From Osmia lignaria lignaria (Eukaryota; Arthropoda; Insecta; Hymenoptera; Megachilidae): DNA of 64,000 nt. Positions 36,373 to 48,567 of this stretch are shown here, in pieces (position 1 is the stretch's first letter; each line of letters starts with the position of its first letter). The position numbers and the translations under genes are program-made. The DNA is taken from positions 10,168,001 to 10,232,000 of the forward strand of contig NC_135037.1 in assembly GCF_051020975.1 (NCBI RefSeq), written 5' to 3'. Under the pieces are notes generated by a model, which was not told the origin of the DNA, searched no databases, and saw only the letters and a program-made list of their open reading frames with translations.

Positions 36373-37918
36373 TTATCTCATTAGAATTAAAGCTACTAGC
36401 GAAGATAGAACCATGAACGTAAATGCAACCTGTGAAGTCGCCGAATTGCATTCATCTGAATCACAAACTGTACATCCTTTCATGTCGTCAGTGCAAACTG
36501 TTACGTTTTTGGAAGCGCATCCTCTGATTTCGTTGTTTTCCCCCCGATCTGTAAACAAATAATAGCTGTTATATTCTTGTGTTGTATACTTTCATCCATT
36601 TTATCTAACCAACTAATTTTTACGTTAAAAAAAAGAAAAAAAAACAACATTGTGCGATGAAGAAAGAACTTACTTATAACGAAGCATTGCCATATCGCTT
36701 CGTTTTCATCCAACGGCTGTACTAACGGAAAACGGCCGATTACGCTTCTACGTTTTCTCTCAGTTCTAACAACAACTGTAAAGAAAATAAATTGTTAGTA
36801 TCTTTAAACGTTATTATACACTAAATACCACGCTATTCCACCAAATCTCGTAGATGACACGAATACAGTCTTCAATTATTATTACATTTTGATAATGCTA
36901 AACCTCCGGTAAATTAATTTTATTTCATCTTGTTATTCTTATGAACATACCGTTCAATGTTTCTGGCAGCACTCCCGTTGTTCCGTTAGTTGTAACTTCT
37001 GCAGGTGCTCCCGTTGTTCCGTTAGTTGTAACTTCTGGAGGTGCTCCCGTTGTTCCGTAAGTTGTAACTTCTGGAGGTGCTCCCGTTGTTCCGTTAGCTG
37101 TAACTTCTGGAGGTGCTCCCGTTGTTCCGTTAGTTGTAACTTCTGGAGGTGCTCCCGTTGTTCCGTTAGTTGTAACTGCTGGAGGTGCTCCCGTTGTTCC
37201 GTTAGTTGTAACTTCTGGAGGTGCTCCCGTTGTTCCGTTAGTTGTAACTTCTGGAGGTGCTCCCGTTGTTCCGTTAGTTGTAACTTCTGGAGGTGCTCCC
37301 GTTGTTCCGTTAGTTGTAACTTCTGGAGGTGCTCCCGTTGTTCCGTTAGTTGTAACTTCTGGAGGTGCTCCTGTTGTTCCGCTAGTTGTAACTTCTGGAG
37401 GTGCTCCCGTTGTTGTTGTTACGTTAGTTGTAACTTCTGGAGGTGCTCCTGTTGTTCCGTTAGTTGTAACTTCTGGAGGTGCTGCCGTCGTTCCGCTAGT
37501 TGTAACTTCTGGCGGTGCTCCCGTTGGTTTGTCGGTAGGTGGAATGGGTAACGCAGGACATTCTGCTATCTTATCCTGGTTTAGATTGTTACAATCCTCT
37601 CCATAGCAAACGTAACATTTTAAACTATTTCCTAGTTAAAAAATTACAGAGCTGTTAATGTCAAATTGGCATAATTATTTGCATATTCAATAAAAAGACG
37701 TATATAGAATTTAAAAGATACACTATCTCATTAATTAGCTGTTAAGACATTAGATAGGTTTTTAAAAATATTATTGATGAAACTGTATTTAGAAATATAA
37801 CGCGATAGTAACATTCGGTTAGATGAATTTTTTTTATGTTTATGTCTAGTTCTTTACCTGGTTGTGTAACTGTAAGTCCTAAAATAGCCAGTATAGCGAG
37901 AAGCCTGTATTCCCTCAT
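36373..37918 (-). CDS. Ly6/three-finger GPI-type protein interrupted by an N-glycosylated mucin-like repeat, 339 aa, 4 exons
   Basis: Minus-strand coding exons are 37918-37858, 37631-36951, 36775-36674 and 36548-36373 (1020 bp, every phase consistent). Exon 1 is a signal peptide (MREYRLLAILAILGLTVTQP). The mature chain has exactly ten cysteines, the Ly6/uPAR count: four before the repeat (Cys26, 29, 34, 45 in LKCYVCYGEDC and AECP), then Cys278, and five in the last exon ending in the hallmark CN (DSDECNSATSQ). The C-terminus is a hydrophobic tail with no following charged loop (VAFTFMVLSSLVALILMR), typical of GPI attachment. Between Cys4 and Cys5 lie 15 repeats of GAPPEVTTNGTT (residues about 58-239), most with an N-x-T sequon, then a furin-type motif RKRR (254-257). 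Insect Ly6 proteins are extracellular, often septate-junction or neuronal factors. The repeat insertion is unusual, and the actual function is unknown. Confidence 0.9.
36977..37522 (-). repeat. 36-bp coding minisatellite, 15 units
   Basis: Units start every 36 bp at 36977, 37013 and so on to 37373. A 42-bp unit follows at 37409 and two further units at 37451 and 37487. Each 36-bp unit encodes GAPPEVTTNGTT on the minus strand. Several central units are identical at the nucleotide level, while the edge units carry substitutions: N to S in two, N to Y in one, one E to A, one T to A, and extra Thr codons in the 42-bp unit. This pattern of a homogenised core and diverged edges suggests recent expansion, so copy number is probably polymorphic. 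Confidence 0.97.
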
Positions 37919-40900
37919 ATTTGCTGATTGTCCTTTTCAATTAATGTCGATACTATGATTGTTGGTACGCGACTGCTGCAAAGCTTGAAGAAATAGGAAT
38001 ATTCTTACCGTGCTTATCATGATAAATTTGCGCTTATCTGCGAAGAGTCCTCCAATCAATACCATTACCTTGGCGATATATGATTAACGCACACGCAAAA
38101 AAGAAAAAATCAGATATCATAAAACCGTTGTTCCCTTTTATCTGTTCATATTTCTTTGCTATGTTCATCCCTCTAGTTACCTGACTCATTCGCAGGAAGT
38201 AATACCTATCGATAGTTTTTTCATCACTGTACGTATTTTCATCTGATTTTGCAATTACAATACTTATATCTCATGTCTGAAGAAATCAATGGAAAGATGT
38301 GTCACGTTATCAATAATGTTAAACAAATCAAGTGTGAAAATGTTACTTATTGCTTTATCAGATGAAAAGCAAAAAAAAAAGATCTAATATTTATTTTATT
38401 GATTTATTCGATATAGGTATAGAATATTTGGTAGTAATACGCATGTAAAAGTATTACGTCGAACTATCGGTACATAGGTATAATCATAGTTTCAACTATG
38501 GTTCTTACACTTATCGTACCATTAACGCGATAAACAATCTCGAATAGATAATAATAACGGTAATCAATACGTTGTGAATGATGCGCTGAAAAGATAAAGA
38601 TAAAGAAGAAGAAAAAATTCTTTTATCGAAAGATGTATAATCAATATTGAATACACTTTTAATGCTCTACATTTTACAGCAACAAATTCTTGGAAGTGTA
38701 AAATTTAAAAATCTCTGTTAAAATTCGTGCCACTGTGCAGATACAATTTCCTGATCAAGTATAAGATGCAATCGTTAAGTCAATGAATTCAACAATAAGA
38801 TCACTCTGTACGATCAATATCAATTTTCTCTTGTAATTAGAAGTGCCAATTGGCAAATTAATCATCTAAAAGTGTACGGAATAAGCGGATGAGACTGAAT
38901 AGAGAATTAGTCAATCTGTTAAAGATCACTATAAATTATTCGCAAACTGTTTCTCGTATTGGACAAATGTTTCGAATAGAAATTGTACGTGTTATCAAAA
39001 AAGATATACTTACAGTCTAGGAATCGGTTATCTATTTATCAAGATAAAAACGTTACTTTTATAATTTAAAACTAATAACTCAGCATTTTCCTTTTAATTG
39101 AAAAAAATGTAATACAATGAAAATTGTTGATAGGTAGGTATGTATCGATTTGTGAAATACTCTTCTTCTGAATAATACCGATCGCAATTTATTCTATATT
39201 GCAACAAAGTGTTTGTTTTTCCGTTATCTTGACCGTAAACGAAGCGATTTTCATTATCACATGATAAAACAAATCGCTTATTCTTAGGTGCGATTAAAGG
39301 TGGTAGGTTCTCGACGAATTGAATAGCGTCGAAGTTTATATGTATATTACCACTTCAAATCATACATAAGCCATAAAAGATTATTGTATAGTCATTTTGA
39401 TCAGATTTAAGCAATGTATATGATTTTTCTATACGCTTTTAGCAGATACGATAACTATAATACTTTGATGATTTTGATTACTATTTTGTACCTTCGTATA
39501 AGACGGGACTTGTATGAATGTAATAAGAAACTATTTTCGTTTCGTAGGATCCCGAGGCAGGATTTCTCTCAGCTTTGAAAAAATACTTGCCTACGATCAC
39601 AAAGCATGTTGGATGAACGTTTCACAATGCGACGAAGATGTTCAAGTTACTTGTGAATCATAAAACTGTATAACTTGAAATACATCGAAATTGAATATTC
39701 GGCGTAATCCCTGTTTCTTTTGTCGTATCGGCTCTTATCAGCTAATTAAGTGTCTGGCAGATCTACAATATCTATTTTAATTTCCACATCGATCCCGTGC
39801 GTATATCTACCTATACAATATAGATACACGTTCACTTGCTCTTTGTTTTCGCGTGTTTTTTAAGCTTGTTTACTTGGTCATTCGAGAAGGTAGTGATGCA
39901 AAATAACTTTCCCGTCAAAACATTGTTTCGCCATTGTTCTTCCACGACTCGACGATTTTCCACTTTGGCTACCGCTTACACATAGTACCAGTCGTACATT
40001 CTACGTACATAACTCAAGTATAATCGTTTCGTTTTACTACTGTATCATTGACATTGAGAAAGAACGAAGCATTTCCGCCTTTCGAGTAGCCATTACCATG
40101 CATTTAGCCTCCAGAGTTCAGAGTAAGAAATTCCCGGAATGGGTCAGAGAAAGTCTGGGTTCATTGTTGTTTCAAAGTTTCTTTCTATCTTCGTTTCGAG
40201 TCAGATGGCATACTTTCTTAAACTAATCACCGGCAACTAATGATCATTAATCTGACGAGATACATCATGCCGCGAATGAAAATGAAATCAAGGTTTCTGC
40301 TTTCTTGAACATTTAACGTTAAACAACGAAACATAAAAACGTATATAGTTACAATATCAGAAAGGAACACGTGGATGCAAGGTGGAGTCTCGTGTCAATA
40401 CCGAAACAGATGAGGGAGGTGGTGCAAGTGGCAAGTGGTCAAGTTCAGGGCCATCGAGATCCAATCGGCCATTAAAATTACAAAACAAGATTCTCCGGTG
40501 ATTCTGTACCAACTTTCACTGTATTCGCGCCACGTTATAAGACACGCCTTGCAAATCGACAACGCGTTTTCGTTATGAGATTCGAATGCAAACTGGAGGG
40601 ATGCAAATTTTCGAGAATTAACAAAATTAATCTGCGTATATAGCGCAAAGAAATGCTGGCTAGTGTATCGAAAAAGATAGTTGGGTGTTTTACACGGTTG
40701 GCGAGAAAAGGTAACGCAATCGCGTCTCCCGCTGCGATAGCAGCTAGCAGCCAGTGACGGTAACGAGAAGGCTAAAGCCGACGAGTTTGCGTTCATGATC
40801 ATGCTAGGGAAGAGGTAGGCTACTGGCCAAGTTCACGGCTAACGAGATTCAATCTGGTCGTACGTTTCTTTATTCGGAATAGCCAGCGTAAAAGCAGCAT

Positions 40901-41919
40901 CTTCTATTTGCGGAAAAGACGCTGTAAAATCTGAACCTTATCTCAACCCCGAATAACCATCGATATTTTAAAAGCTACGTTTCTTCTCTATAATTGCACC
41001 TTCCTCTTGTCGTTATCGCTTTTCTTCTGTTTTTTAAAGTAAGACGTTGCTTTTATTTCATTCAACCCAGAGCAGACCTTGTTTCAAACCTTTACCCCTT
41101 CCGTTCCGTTCCGTTTCACGTCAAGCAACGTAGCGTCAACATTTTCTTCGTTAACCAACAGAAGAGTTCTTATTGTTAACGCGTTGGATTGTTCGAACGT
41201 ATTGAAAAAAATTCATAACGTGTAACGCGAAGGAAAACGCAGTGACATGCAAAAATGTTTTATGCAAAAGAAAGAATCATGTAACGTGTATGCAACTCTT
41301 ATTTGATGCAAAGTTTTTAAGAATGCCGGAGACCGAAAGGGCTTTGCGAATCCCAAGGTATATTCTCCTTGCTCCGCCCATCGCCGTTTCCACACGTTCT
41401 CGTTCGCCACGCAACATAAGCCCCCTTCTGCCGTCTGCATCCTGGAATGCGGTTGTGCCACTCTATACCGATACTCCCGCCTACGTTATACGTATACTCA
41501 GCAAAGATGCACACGTAACAACGTAGGTAACAATCTTATGACGGAAGACGCGCAATCGACAAGTAATCCTTCGAAAATTTTATCCAAATTTTGAATAAAT
41601 AAAGGCGAGTCTCTGAGAAACTATTTGTCCGTCTCGCAAAGGCAATAAAATATCTTTCTTCAAGATTCAAACGAGACAAAGAATCGCCGAACCGCGCTGC
41701 GTCGCGTCTTCTTCTTCCTCGTCATCTTTTACAGAGAAAAATTTTCCTAATGCAACGATAGCATTAGACCAAAAGAGCTGAAAGTGTTTCTTTTCATTTA
41801 TTCGTTATACTAGATCGATAAGTAGGTATTTAATTAATTGAATAAATATTGCAGCATCGTTCGAGGCCTTAAAAATGAAAAGTCAATTTGGACGGTATAG
41901 ATTTGTGCGTGGATCGATG
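37919..41919. other. Intergenic A/T-rich region, no supported gene
   Basis: This lies between the 5' end of the Ly6-like gene and the 3' end of the CCDC170 gene. A 135-codon minus frame at 40395-40802 has no recognisable feature. Two segments about 390 bp apart (around 40437 and 40825) share a diverged 35-40 bp word (CAAGTTCA...GAGAT.CAATC), which may be an old duplication. Confidence 0.5.
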
Positions 41920-44900
41920 TCACGGTAGAAGGCTGCTTCGAACTGGTCGTTTATTAAATTCCTCCTCGATGTCTCGAAGATTCGGCGGTTCGACGAATCC
42001 ACTGTCATCGTATCGAGTACACCGTGAACCAGGTGATCTAGGAGGATGCACTGGATGTATGCTGCAACGACAAACGCTATTCGTACTATTTATAATCGCG
42101 ATACTAACCTTGGCGTTTGATTTAATATTTCTGTAACCTTGAGGAAAGTTTCAAGTGGCTCGAGTATGTAATTACCTGGTGCATCTGGAGGGGCTGCTTT
42201 CCAAGGGTTCGTCGTATCTTCGCGAAAGCATCGTAAAGTCCCGATGCGCGGCAACCATTTTCTGTAGCCGTGAAATTAGCTCGTAATCGGGCGTGCAGAT
42301 TGGCTCTGACAATAGTTTCACCACGGAGACACGGAAGCTTTGCAACTGTAACAGGAAATTAATGATTTGCCAGTTGAAAGCGTGTATTACTTGTCACCTA
42401 AATCGCAATAGAGACGGAGCCTCTACGTTTTCCAGTTTTTTTTCCCAGAAATTATTGTACTTTACCAAGCATCTTTTCGTGGATATTAATCGATCAAGCG
42501 ATTAACCGATTGAAAGATAAATGTAGATATTTAATGAGAATTGGAATTTCCTTTTAACGATTTACAATCGTCTCGACGTTTGTTACATTTTACTGCAAAC
42601 ATTTACACTGTGATTAAAGAGAATCGAGATAACGTTGCCGGAGAATATACGACAATCGAGCCCAATCGAAGATTTCAATGTAGAACCGCGATTATACGAA
42701 TGGATATCATCGAGTGTCATCCAAATTGCTTCAATGGATTAACGAGCCTGTTGGCCTCTACATATGAACAACCGTATTCGTGATACGCATACTCGCAAGT
42801 ATTGTTAGCATGTATGCAATCGAGACGCGAGATCAGAAAATTTTCGATGGCGCAAACTTTGCTCGATTGCGTACGAATACGGGACGTGAAATGAACACAA
42901 TTGGAAGTTTCATATTCTTTCAGCACACAGTATACTTTGACCTCGCGACTAAGCGTTTTTGGCGATCAAATCGCGAGTAAGCGAACGCATACGCATCGTC
43001 ATCAACAATGAATCACATGCAAGACAGTTGGTTGCGTGCTGAATACGAAATTCGGTCAACCTGTACAAATTCTTTTTGACTTTGCTAACTTTATGAATTA
43101 TACCTACGAAACAACCGGATTCTCGTTTCGAACCGTTCTATTTCGTGCCCTTCCGGTCTCGATAAATCGTTTTTCTTTGACAGAAAATTCTGTCAGGCAG
43201 TAAGCTGAATTTAATTGGCAACTTCACAATTTGTATTCGGTGTTATAAGTACAAGGTTATTCGTATGATTTGAATGGCCTACTTGAGACTCCCTTTTGGT
43301 AACCTCGGACAGATTCTGCTTGACCTGAGATAGCTCGTCTCTAAGAAGTTGCAACGAATGATCGTTTATAGACCTCTCTTGTTCGGCACTCTCGGTCACA
43401 TTTCTCATCTGTTCCTTCAACATCGTTAACTTCCGGTTGCATCGAGTTCTGAGCATCTCGCTCTCCACCAGACGCTTCTGAAGCTCCTCTATCTTTCGAC
43501 TGCGCTCCAAAGCGGCTATCTATTTTCAAAAAAATACTTTTACCGCAGAGGTATCGACGATAAATCATCGAATCGGATTTTACGACGTACCTTATAATCC
43601 GCTGCTTCCGTCAATTGCGCGCTTAGTTCGCGATTTCGCGATTTCTCCTCCGAAAGTTGAAGCTGCAACCGGTCAATTTGCTTCGATAGTTTCTTCACCC
43701 TTCGAATCAAATTTCCGAAATAATATCATTGCACAAAATGTTTATTTATATGTAACGATTTATTCCAGAATATGTAGGTACCGACCGAAGATTAGCTTCG
43801 TCTCTCTCGCTTTGCAATAACGATTTCATTCTGACGCTGTCTTCTTGAAGCGACAACTTTCTACGAAGAAGATCCAGATGAAGATCCCTGCGCTGCAATT
43901 GTTCCCGAAGCGTTCTTACGCGGCGTTGCAGTTGATACACCACCGATGTCTAACCAGAAACAGAAGGAAAGAAGAAAAGAAGAAAAGAAAGGAAGGAGAG
44001 TAACGCTTGCCTAATGACTCGCCAACGATCGAGCGACAGGGTCAGGGGTTTGACTCGCGAAAAGCAAAAATTTCTACTTTCGAAAGTTTACAAGAGGCTT
44101 ACTTCTTTCATAGAAGGAAGCTCATGGAAAGATCGCTCACGTCGAATCCTCGGTAAGCTGGAGTAGTCGTTGAACGAATACTGCGCGGAGGAGGAATTTG
44201 TGACAAAGAAACATACAAGAAACGAGAGCATTAGGAAACAGACTAATACCAAGGGAAGAACGAGACGTTATTACTCTTACCTTGTCCGCCAATTTGTCGG
44301 TTTCCAACCTGGCCAGTTGTTCGGCTCGCACCAGAAGCGACTCCGTTTGTAGTTCGAGGCCCATCTCTTCCGAGATCTCGTCCATTTGCATCGCTTTCCC
44401 GAGCCTCGCTAAAAACGTAAGAAACTGGAGAAGAAATTCGTTGGCCCGGCCCCGTACGAGTCGCGTTCGTTCAACGAATTACCGTTTCCTTCTCCCTAAG
44501 CAGAGACTCCTTCGACAACTCGCAACTGGTCAGCTCGGATTCCAGCTTGCGAACCTTGCTCTCCAGACTCGAACGTTCCTCCTCCATATTTCGCATCTTG
44601 GCTACGGTTGTGTCGATCAGTTCGCTCTGCCGATTAGTCGACTCTGTCGCCGCGTTTACCTTTTCTCGAAGATTTTCAATGCTCTGACGGAAGAAGGATA
44701 AAACAGAACTTGAAACGTTCCGCCAAGCTGACGCTGATAGAAAAACATCCGAAAAGATAAACGAAATACTAGAGCTTGATCCTTGTTCTCGGCCAGAATT
44801 TCTCTGATGCGATCCTTGATGGAATTCTCGTGAGACTCGACGTATCTGTTCGATCCGCTGACGAGTATCGCTAAAGATTCCAACAGATGACGAAGTTCGT

Positions 44901-46454
44901 TTTGCACGCGGTGCGCCTTTTCTTCCCGATGCCTTAAATCCTCTACGAAAATAGAGAAGCAACTACGAAAATTCGAGCTACGGGCTCACAGATCGAACAA
45001 ACGGTTCACCTCGTAACTGACAGATCAATGCTTCTTGATTCGATAAGTTTCCGGTCGCGTTGCTTATGCTCCTGTTCGCGTTCACCAGTTTGTCCCTTAG
45101 CTCGTTCAACTCCCTTTCAGCCACCCTGTACTGCATCTCAAGGCACTCCTTGTCCTGATAAATCGATTTAGTTACTCGCTGGAAAGTACCTCTCGCGAGA
45201 TCTGTGACCTACCATAAGATAGAGAAAATAGGTATATACCTGTCTGAAACGGTCCAGATCAATCGCTTGCGAGGACGTTTGTCGTTGAAGCTGATCCTTC
45301 TCCGCGACCGCACGGTCCAAAGCATCCCGACAACTTCGGAGATCCATCTCGATCGTCGACAACTGCGTCTCGAGGTTGTTGCATTTCGCGCGAACACGAT
45401 TCGTCTCTTGAACAAGCTCTTCCGTCTTCTGGATTACCATCTCCGGACTTGGATGAACGGTTTCGCGGTACTCAACGTTCAACGCGTGTGCCAGCTTTCG
45501 AGTGAATTCCTTTGAAGAAGAAACATCGAAACGTTACGATTGAAACACCTACAGCAAAAGGGCTTAGGAAATCGAACCTGCAAGTTTGAACGAGCACGCT
45601 CTTTCGACTGTATCTCTTCGGACACTGTCTGCTCCAGCTGACATATCTTCTTGTCGCATTCTCGCACCTTTTCCTCGTGATACTTCAAGTCTCTCTGCAA
45701 ACCCTGTATCGTGATCTCGTTTCTCCCTTGAGTCGCGTACAGAGTCCTCTCTCGTTCTTCCAGTTCCTTTAACGTGCGTTTTTAAAACGTATGCAACGCT
45801 TTGATAACTCGTATGATCTCAACGCATTCGCTAGTAGAATTCGCAGACGTATGTATGCCAATCTACCTTTTTAATAATTTAGAAACGCGTTACGCAAACA
45901 GACCAAATGTTTCACATACCTAATCTGCCAGAGCTTCAATTTTATTTCTACATCATCGTTTTACTGCATTGTGAAATTACTCACGATTAATTGTATTATC
46001 AGAGGGAAAAATCGACGAGTAGGAAATTGCGAATCGATACAGAAATTGCGTATTGGTAAACGATACGCGGAACGCGGAGAGGAATGTTTTCAGCGAACAC
46101 GTTGGAAAGATAAAAATGATTGATTTGCAAAACGAACGAGAACGAAACGTAACCTGTATACGTTTCTTCAAACTGGAAACGATCGCAGTCTGCCTGGCCG
46201 CTTGCTCGCGAAGCTGATCGACCTCTACCTCCAATTCCACGATTCGTTGATCCCGACTTCGAATCAGGCTCTTCGTCTCTTGAAGCTGGATCACAGAGAT
46301 GTTTCGATCAACGGAACGCTTCGTTCAATATTTCTTATTTCATTCGCTTATTTGCCTTTACTTGCAATTTACCTACCTCGGACACGAGACGGTCCCGCTT
46401 GTACTCGAGAGCCGCTAGCTCGCTCTTTAATGTGGTTGTTAAATCGTGATTCAT
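41920..46454 (-). CDS. CCDC170: CCDC170 orthologue, coiled-coil protein, 13 exons, about 717 aa
   Basis: Minus-strand exons are 46472-46377 (ATG at 46454), 46285-46154, 45766-45578, 45509-45240, 45154-45010, 44942-44770, 44683-44483, 44424-44281, 43949-43786, 43699-43591, 43519-43283, 42345-42176 and 42061-41920. The reading frame is continuous through all twelve junctions. The protein is nearly all heptad coiled coil. Segments that match vertebrate CCDC170 in order are TFLARLGKAMQMDEISEEMG, RAEQLARLE, RRDLHLDLLRRKLSLQE, then LQSFR...PDYELISRL in the penultimate exon; the length is also close to the roughly 715 aa of the human protein. CCDC170 proteins are reported to associate with microtubules or ciliary doublets. 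The last 46 residues (Pro/Arg-rich, ending RSSLLP) look family-unconserved. The 43785 donor is atypical (GTCGGT) but preserves frame. An upstream coding exon cannot be excluded, because the frame is open for six codons before the ATG. Confidence 0.92.
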
Positions 46455-46873
46455 GGCTTCCTCGTGATCGGTCTAAATCATCAGATTCAATGTTCAACCA
46501 CCGTAATCTCCTTCTAAAACTTTTAATCTTAGATACGAATCAAACTACAGTAGGACATTAGTTATCGAAACATATTTCGGAACAAGACGGATCGGGTTAT
46601 CGACAATCTTTAGATAACGTTTATTGATGTTCTTCAGTAATCGTATAAGTGATCGATTCTTAAACGATTATTAATTAATTTTCCCGATTATCCTATCAAT
46701 ACAGCCATTTTTATCGTCGTCCAAACGGATCACTTGAAATGAAATAATTTTCAAAAATACACTGCTCCTCGACTGCTCGCGAAGTTACACGACTCTAACT
46801 GAATGCTCGAAATGGATATCTCGTGTCTTCGATCGGTTGGTTTCGTCGGAATATTTTTAAACACGAAACTTAC

Positions 46874-46944
46874 CGTTGGATTCGTGTGTACAATTGTTTC
46901 GCGTATTTATATCGGAAGCTCGATGATACATTGTGACTCGTTAC
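46874..46944 (-). other. Possible 5' UTR exon of the CCDC170 gene
   Basis: A 71-bp segment on the minus strand is bounded by an acceptor-like TTATTGCAG and a strong donor ACG|GTAAGTTTCG. Its frames do not join the next exon in the coding phase from an ATG, so it would be non-coding. This supports the ATG at 46454 as the start, but the exon is unproven. Confidence 0.3.
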
Positions 46945-48511
46945 CTGCAATAACAGCTTCTTTATGCTTTTACAATACACAGATTCGCTTTACCTTAAAG
47001 AAAATAAGTCCTGTTAAGGTAACTCTCTGTTGCATGTAATAATAAATGATTTTAAGGACAATAGCAAAAGTAAGAAATTACTTAATGAAAGAAGCATAAA
47101 CGTCATTTATGATTCGACCGGAGTTTATTTCAAGCGAAGCTACATGTATAAACGATTGCGAACTAGCTTCCGAAAGTATGCGAAAAATGCAAAAAACTCA
47201 TTAACCAGATTCCAGGGTTCGGAAAAAGAGCTGGTGAAGCGTAGGTGGTGGAGGGTGGTACATCGATAGAGGTGTACAGAGACAGGTAGAATCGATTCCA
47301 TGGAACGCTATGGCAACCGAAGCCTTGCATCGTGCGCCAGTCGATACGGTTTCAACAATTGCTCGAATACTTTAGGCACAAGCTGTATGTAACGTTATTT
47401 CAGTGCAAAGGGTTAAAATATAATAGAAAAGGAAGAGAATCCAGGTGCTAAGGAGGAGGATGGCAAAGCCAAGAAAGCAAGAAGCTCTATGCGCCTGACT
47501 GTTCCATAGATATACACAAAGAGTGAACTTTGCCAGTGCGCATACTCGTCTACAGAGAGCTTTGTAATTATTGCAAGTGTTTATTGTAGAGAATAAGCGG
47601 TGCGACCGGGTTTGTCGTGGTAAATGTGTAACCTGGAAAAAGGACCTTTCGAGGAGACGATATGCAGAGACTTTGGAAAATCTGTAGATCTTCTTCGTTA
47701 GTATCCTTTGGTTCTCGCGATTCCACGATCACCTTATCCCTCTCCCCATCCCTCTTCCGCTCCCAGTCTCTGTCTGTCTCTTCCTTCCTGGACATCTTGA
47801 CTCGCACCCTCGAGTCCTTTCACCTCGATCAATCGACACCCATCGGATCAAGACGATTCGAAGGAAAGATTCGTCCTCTTTCTCGATATCTTTCGGCGAC
47901 ACTTTTCAGCCGACTGATATGCTTCTTTCAGGTGCAAGCTTGAAAGCGGTAAAGCGTTTCCAACGAGAAGGAAGCGTCGACGCACAGCGAGCGAGCAACC
48001 ATCGACTTACCAATCCCCTCGGTGCGGCTACCTCGAGATAATCGAAATTCATCGATCCCTAGAGACCACTTTTCGCTCTTCTTTTTAGTTTCCTGGGAGG
48101 AAATATCGATAACCACGTATTTCTCGAATAATTAAATGAACTTTTTCTCCTGCAACATTTTTCTTTTAGTTTATGGAAAAGTTTATAGAAAATTCGTGTA
48201 GAAACTCTTCTGAAGAAAACCATGCGTCATCCATAGTTTGATAAATAATTATTATTTGTACTAAAAGTTATTTTCGCAAATGAAAACACGAAGTCTCAAT
48301 TGTACAACTTTTTCGCGATGTTACTGATTTAAGCCAGTGTATATTGATACTAAAAGCCATATACCAGTCGAAACGCATTCTTTTATTACTAAAACAATAA
48401 CATTTTGTGATTCACAAACATCGCTTCGCTTTTATAGCTAATAAATTTATATGACGCTCATAAAAATGATAGTATTCGTTAAACGCGATTATTTTAATGT
48501 TTGTCTTGGAA
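46945..48511. other. Intergenic region between CCDC170 and the small peptide gene
   Basis: No gene is supported. A minus-strand segment ending at a G|GTAAGT donor near 48010 (reading ETKKKSEKWSLGIDEF and onward) could be an exon, but its phase does not fit the first CCDC170 exon. Confidence 0.4.
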
Positions 48512-48517
48512 TATAAA
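48512..48517 (+). promoter_or_regulatory. TATA box of the small secreted peptide gene
   Basis: TATAAA stands 51 bp before the start codon, so transcription would begin near 48540 and leave a 5' UTR of only about 25-30 bases. A clean TATA box and short leader are typical of tissue-restricted or inducible secreted-peptide genes. Confidence 0.6.
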
Positions 48518-48567
48518 TCGCGCTAAAACGTTCAAATTTCATAAGAGTACAGAGAGAAAAAGAAAAC

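Noticed and set aside
36977..37522. CRISPR-like array because of 36-bp periodicity
   Set aside because: Units are contiguous with no spacers, are fully coding in one frame, and the host is a eukaryote.
40395..40802. 135-codon minus ORF
   Set aside because: No recognisable family, no signal peptide, and no supporting splice or promoter signals.
41969..42136. Plus-strand 55-codon ORF with a C-terminal transmembrane-like segment (small membrane protein candidate)
   Set aside because: It is antisense to the last CCDC170 exon, which joins in phase on the minus strand and completes a conserved family C-terminal region. The hydrophobic stretch mostly overlaps the intron.
43211..43282. Read-through end of CCDC170 (VGHSNHTNN... 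to the stop at 43211)
   Set aside because: A GTAGGC donor at 43282 splices in phase to an exon encoding the family's conserved C-terminal segment.
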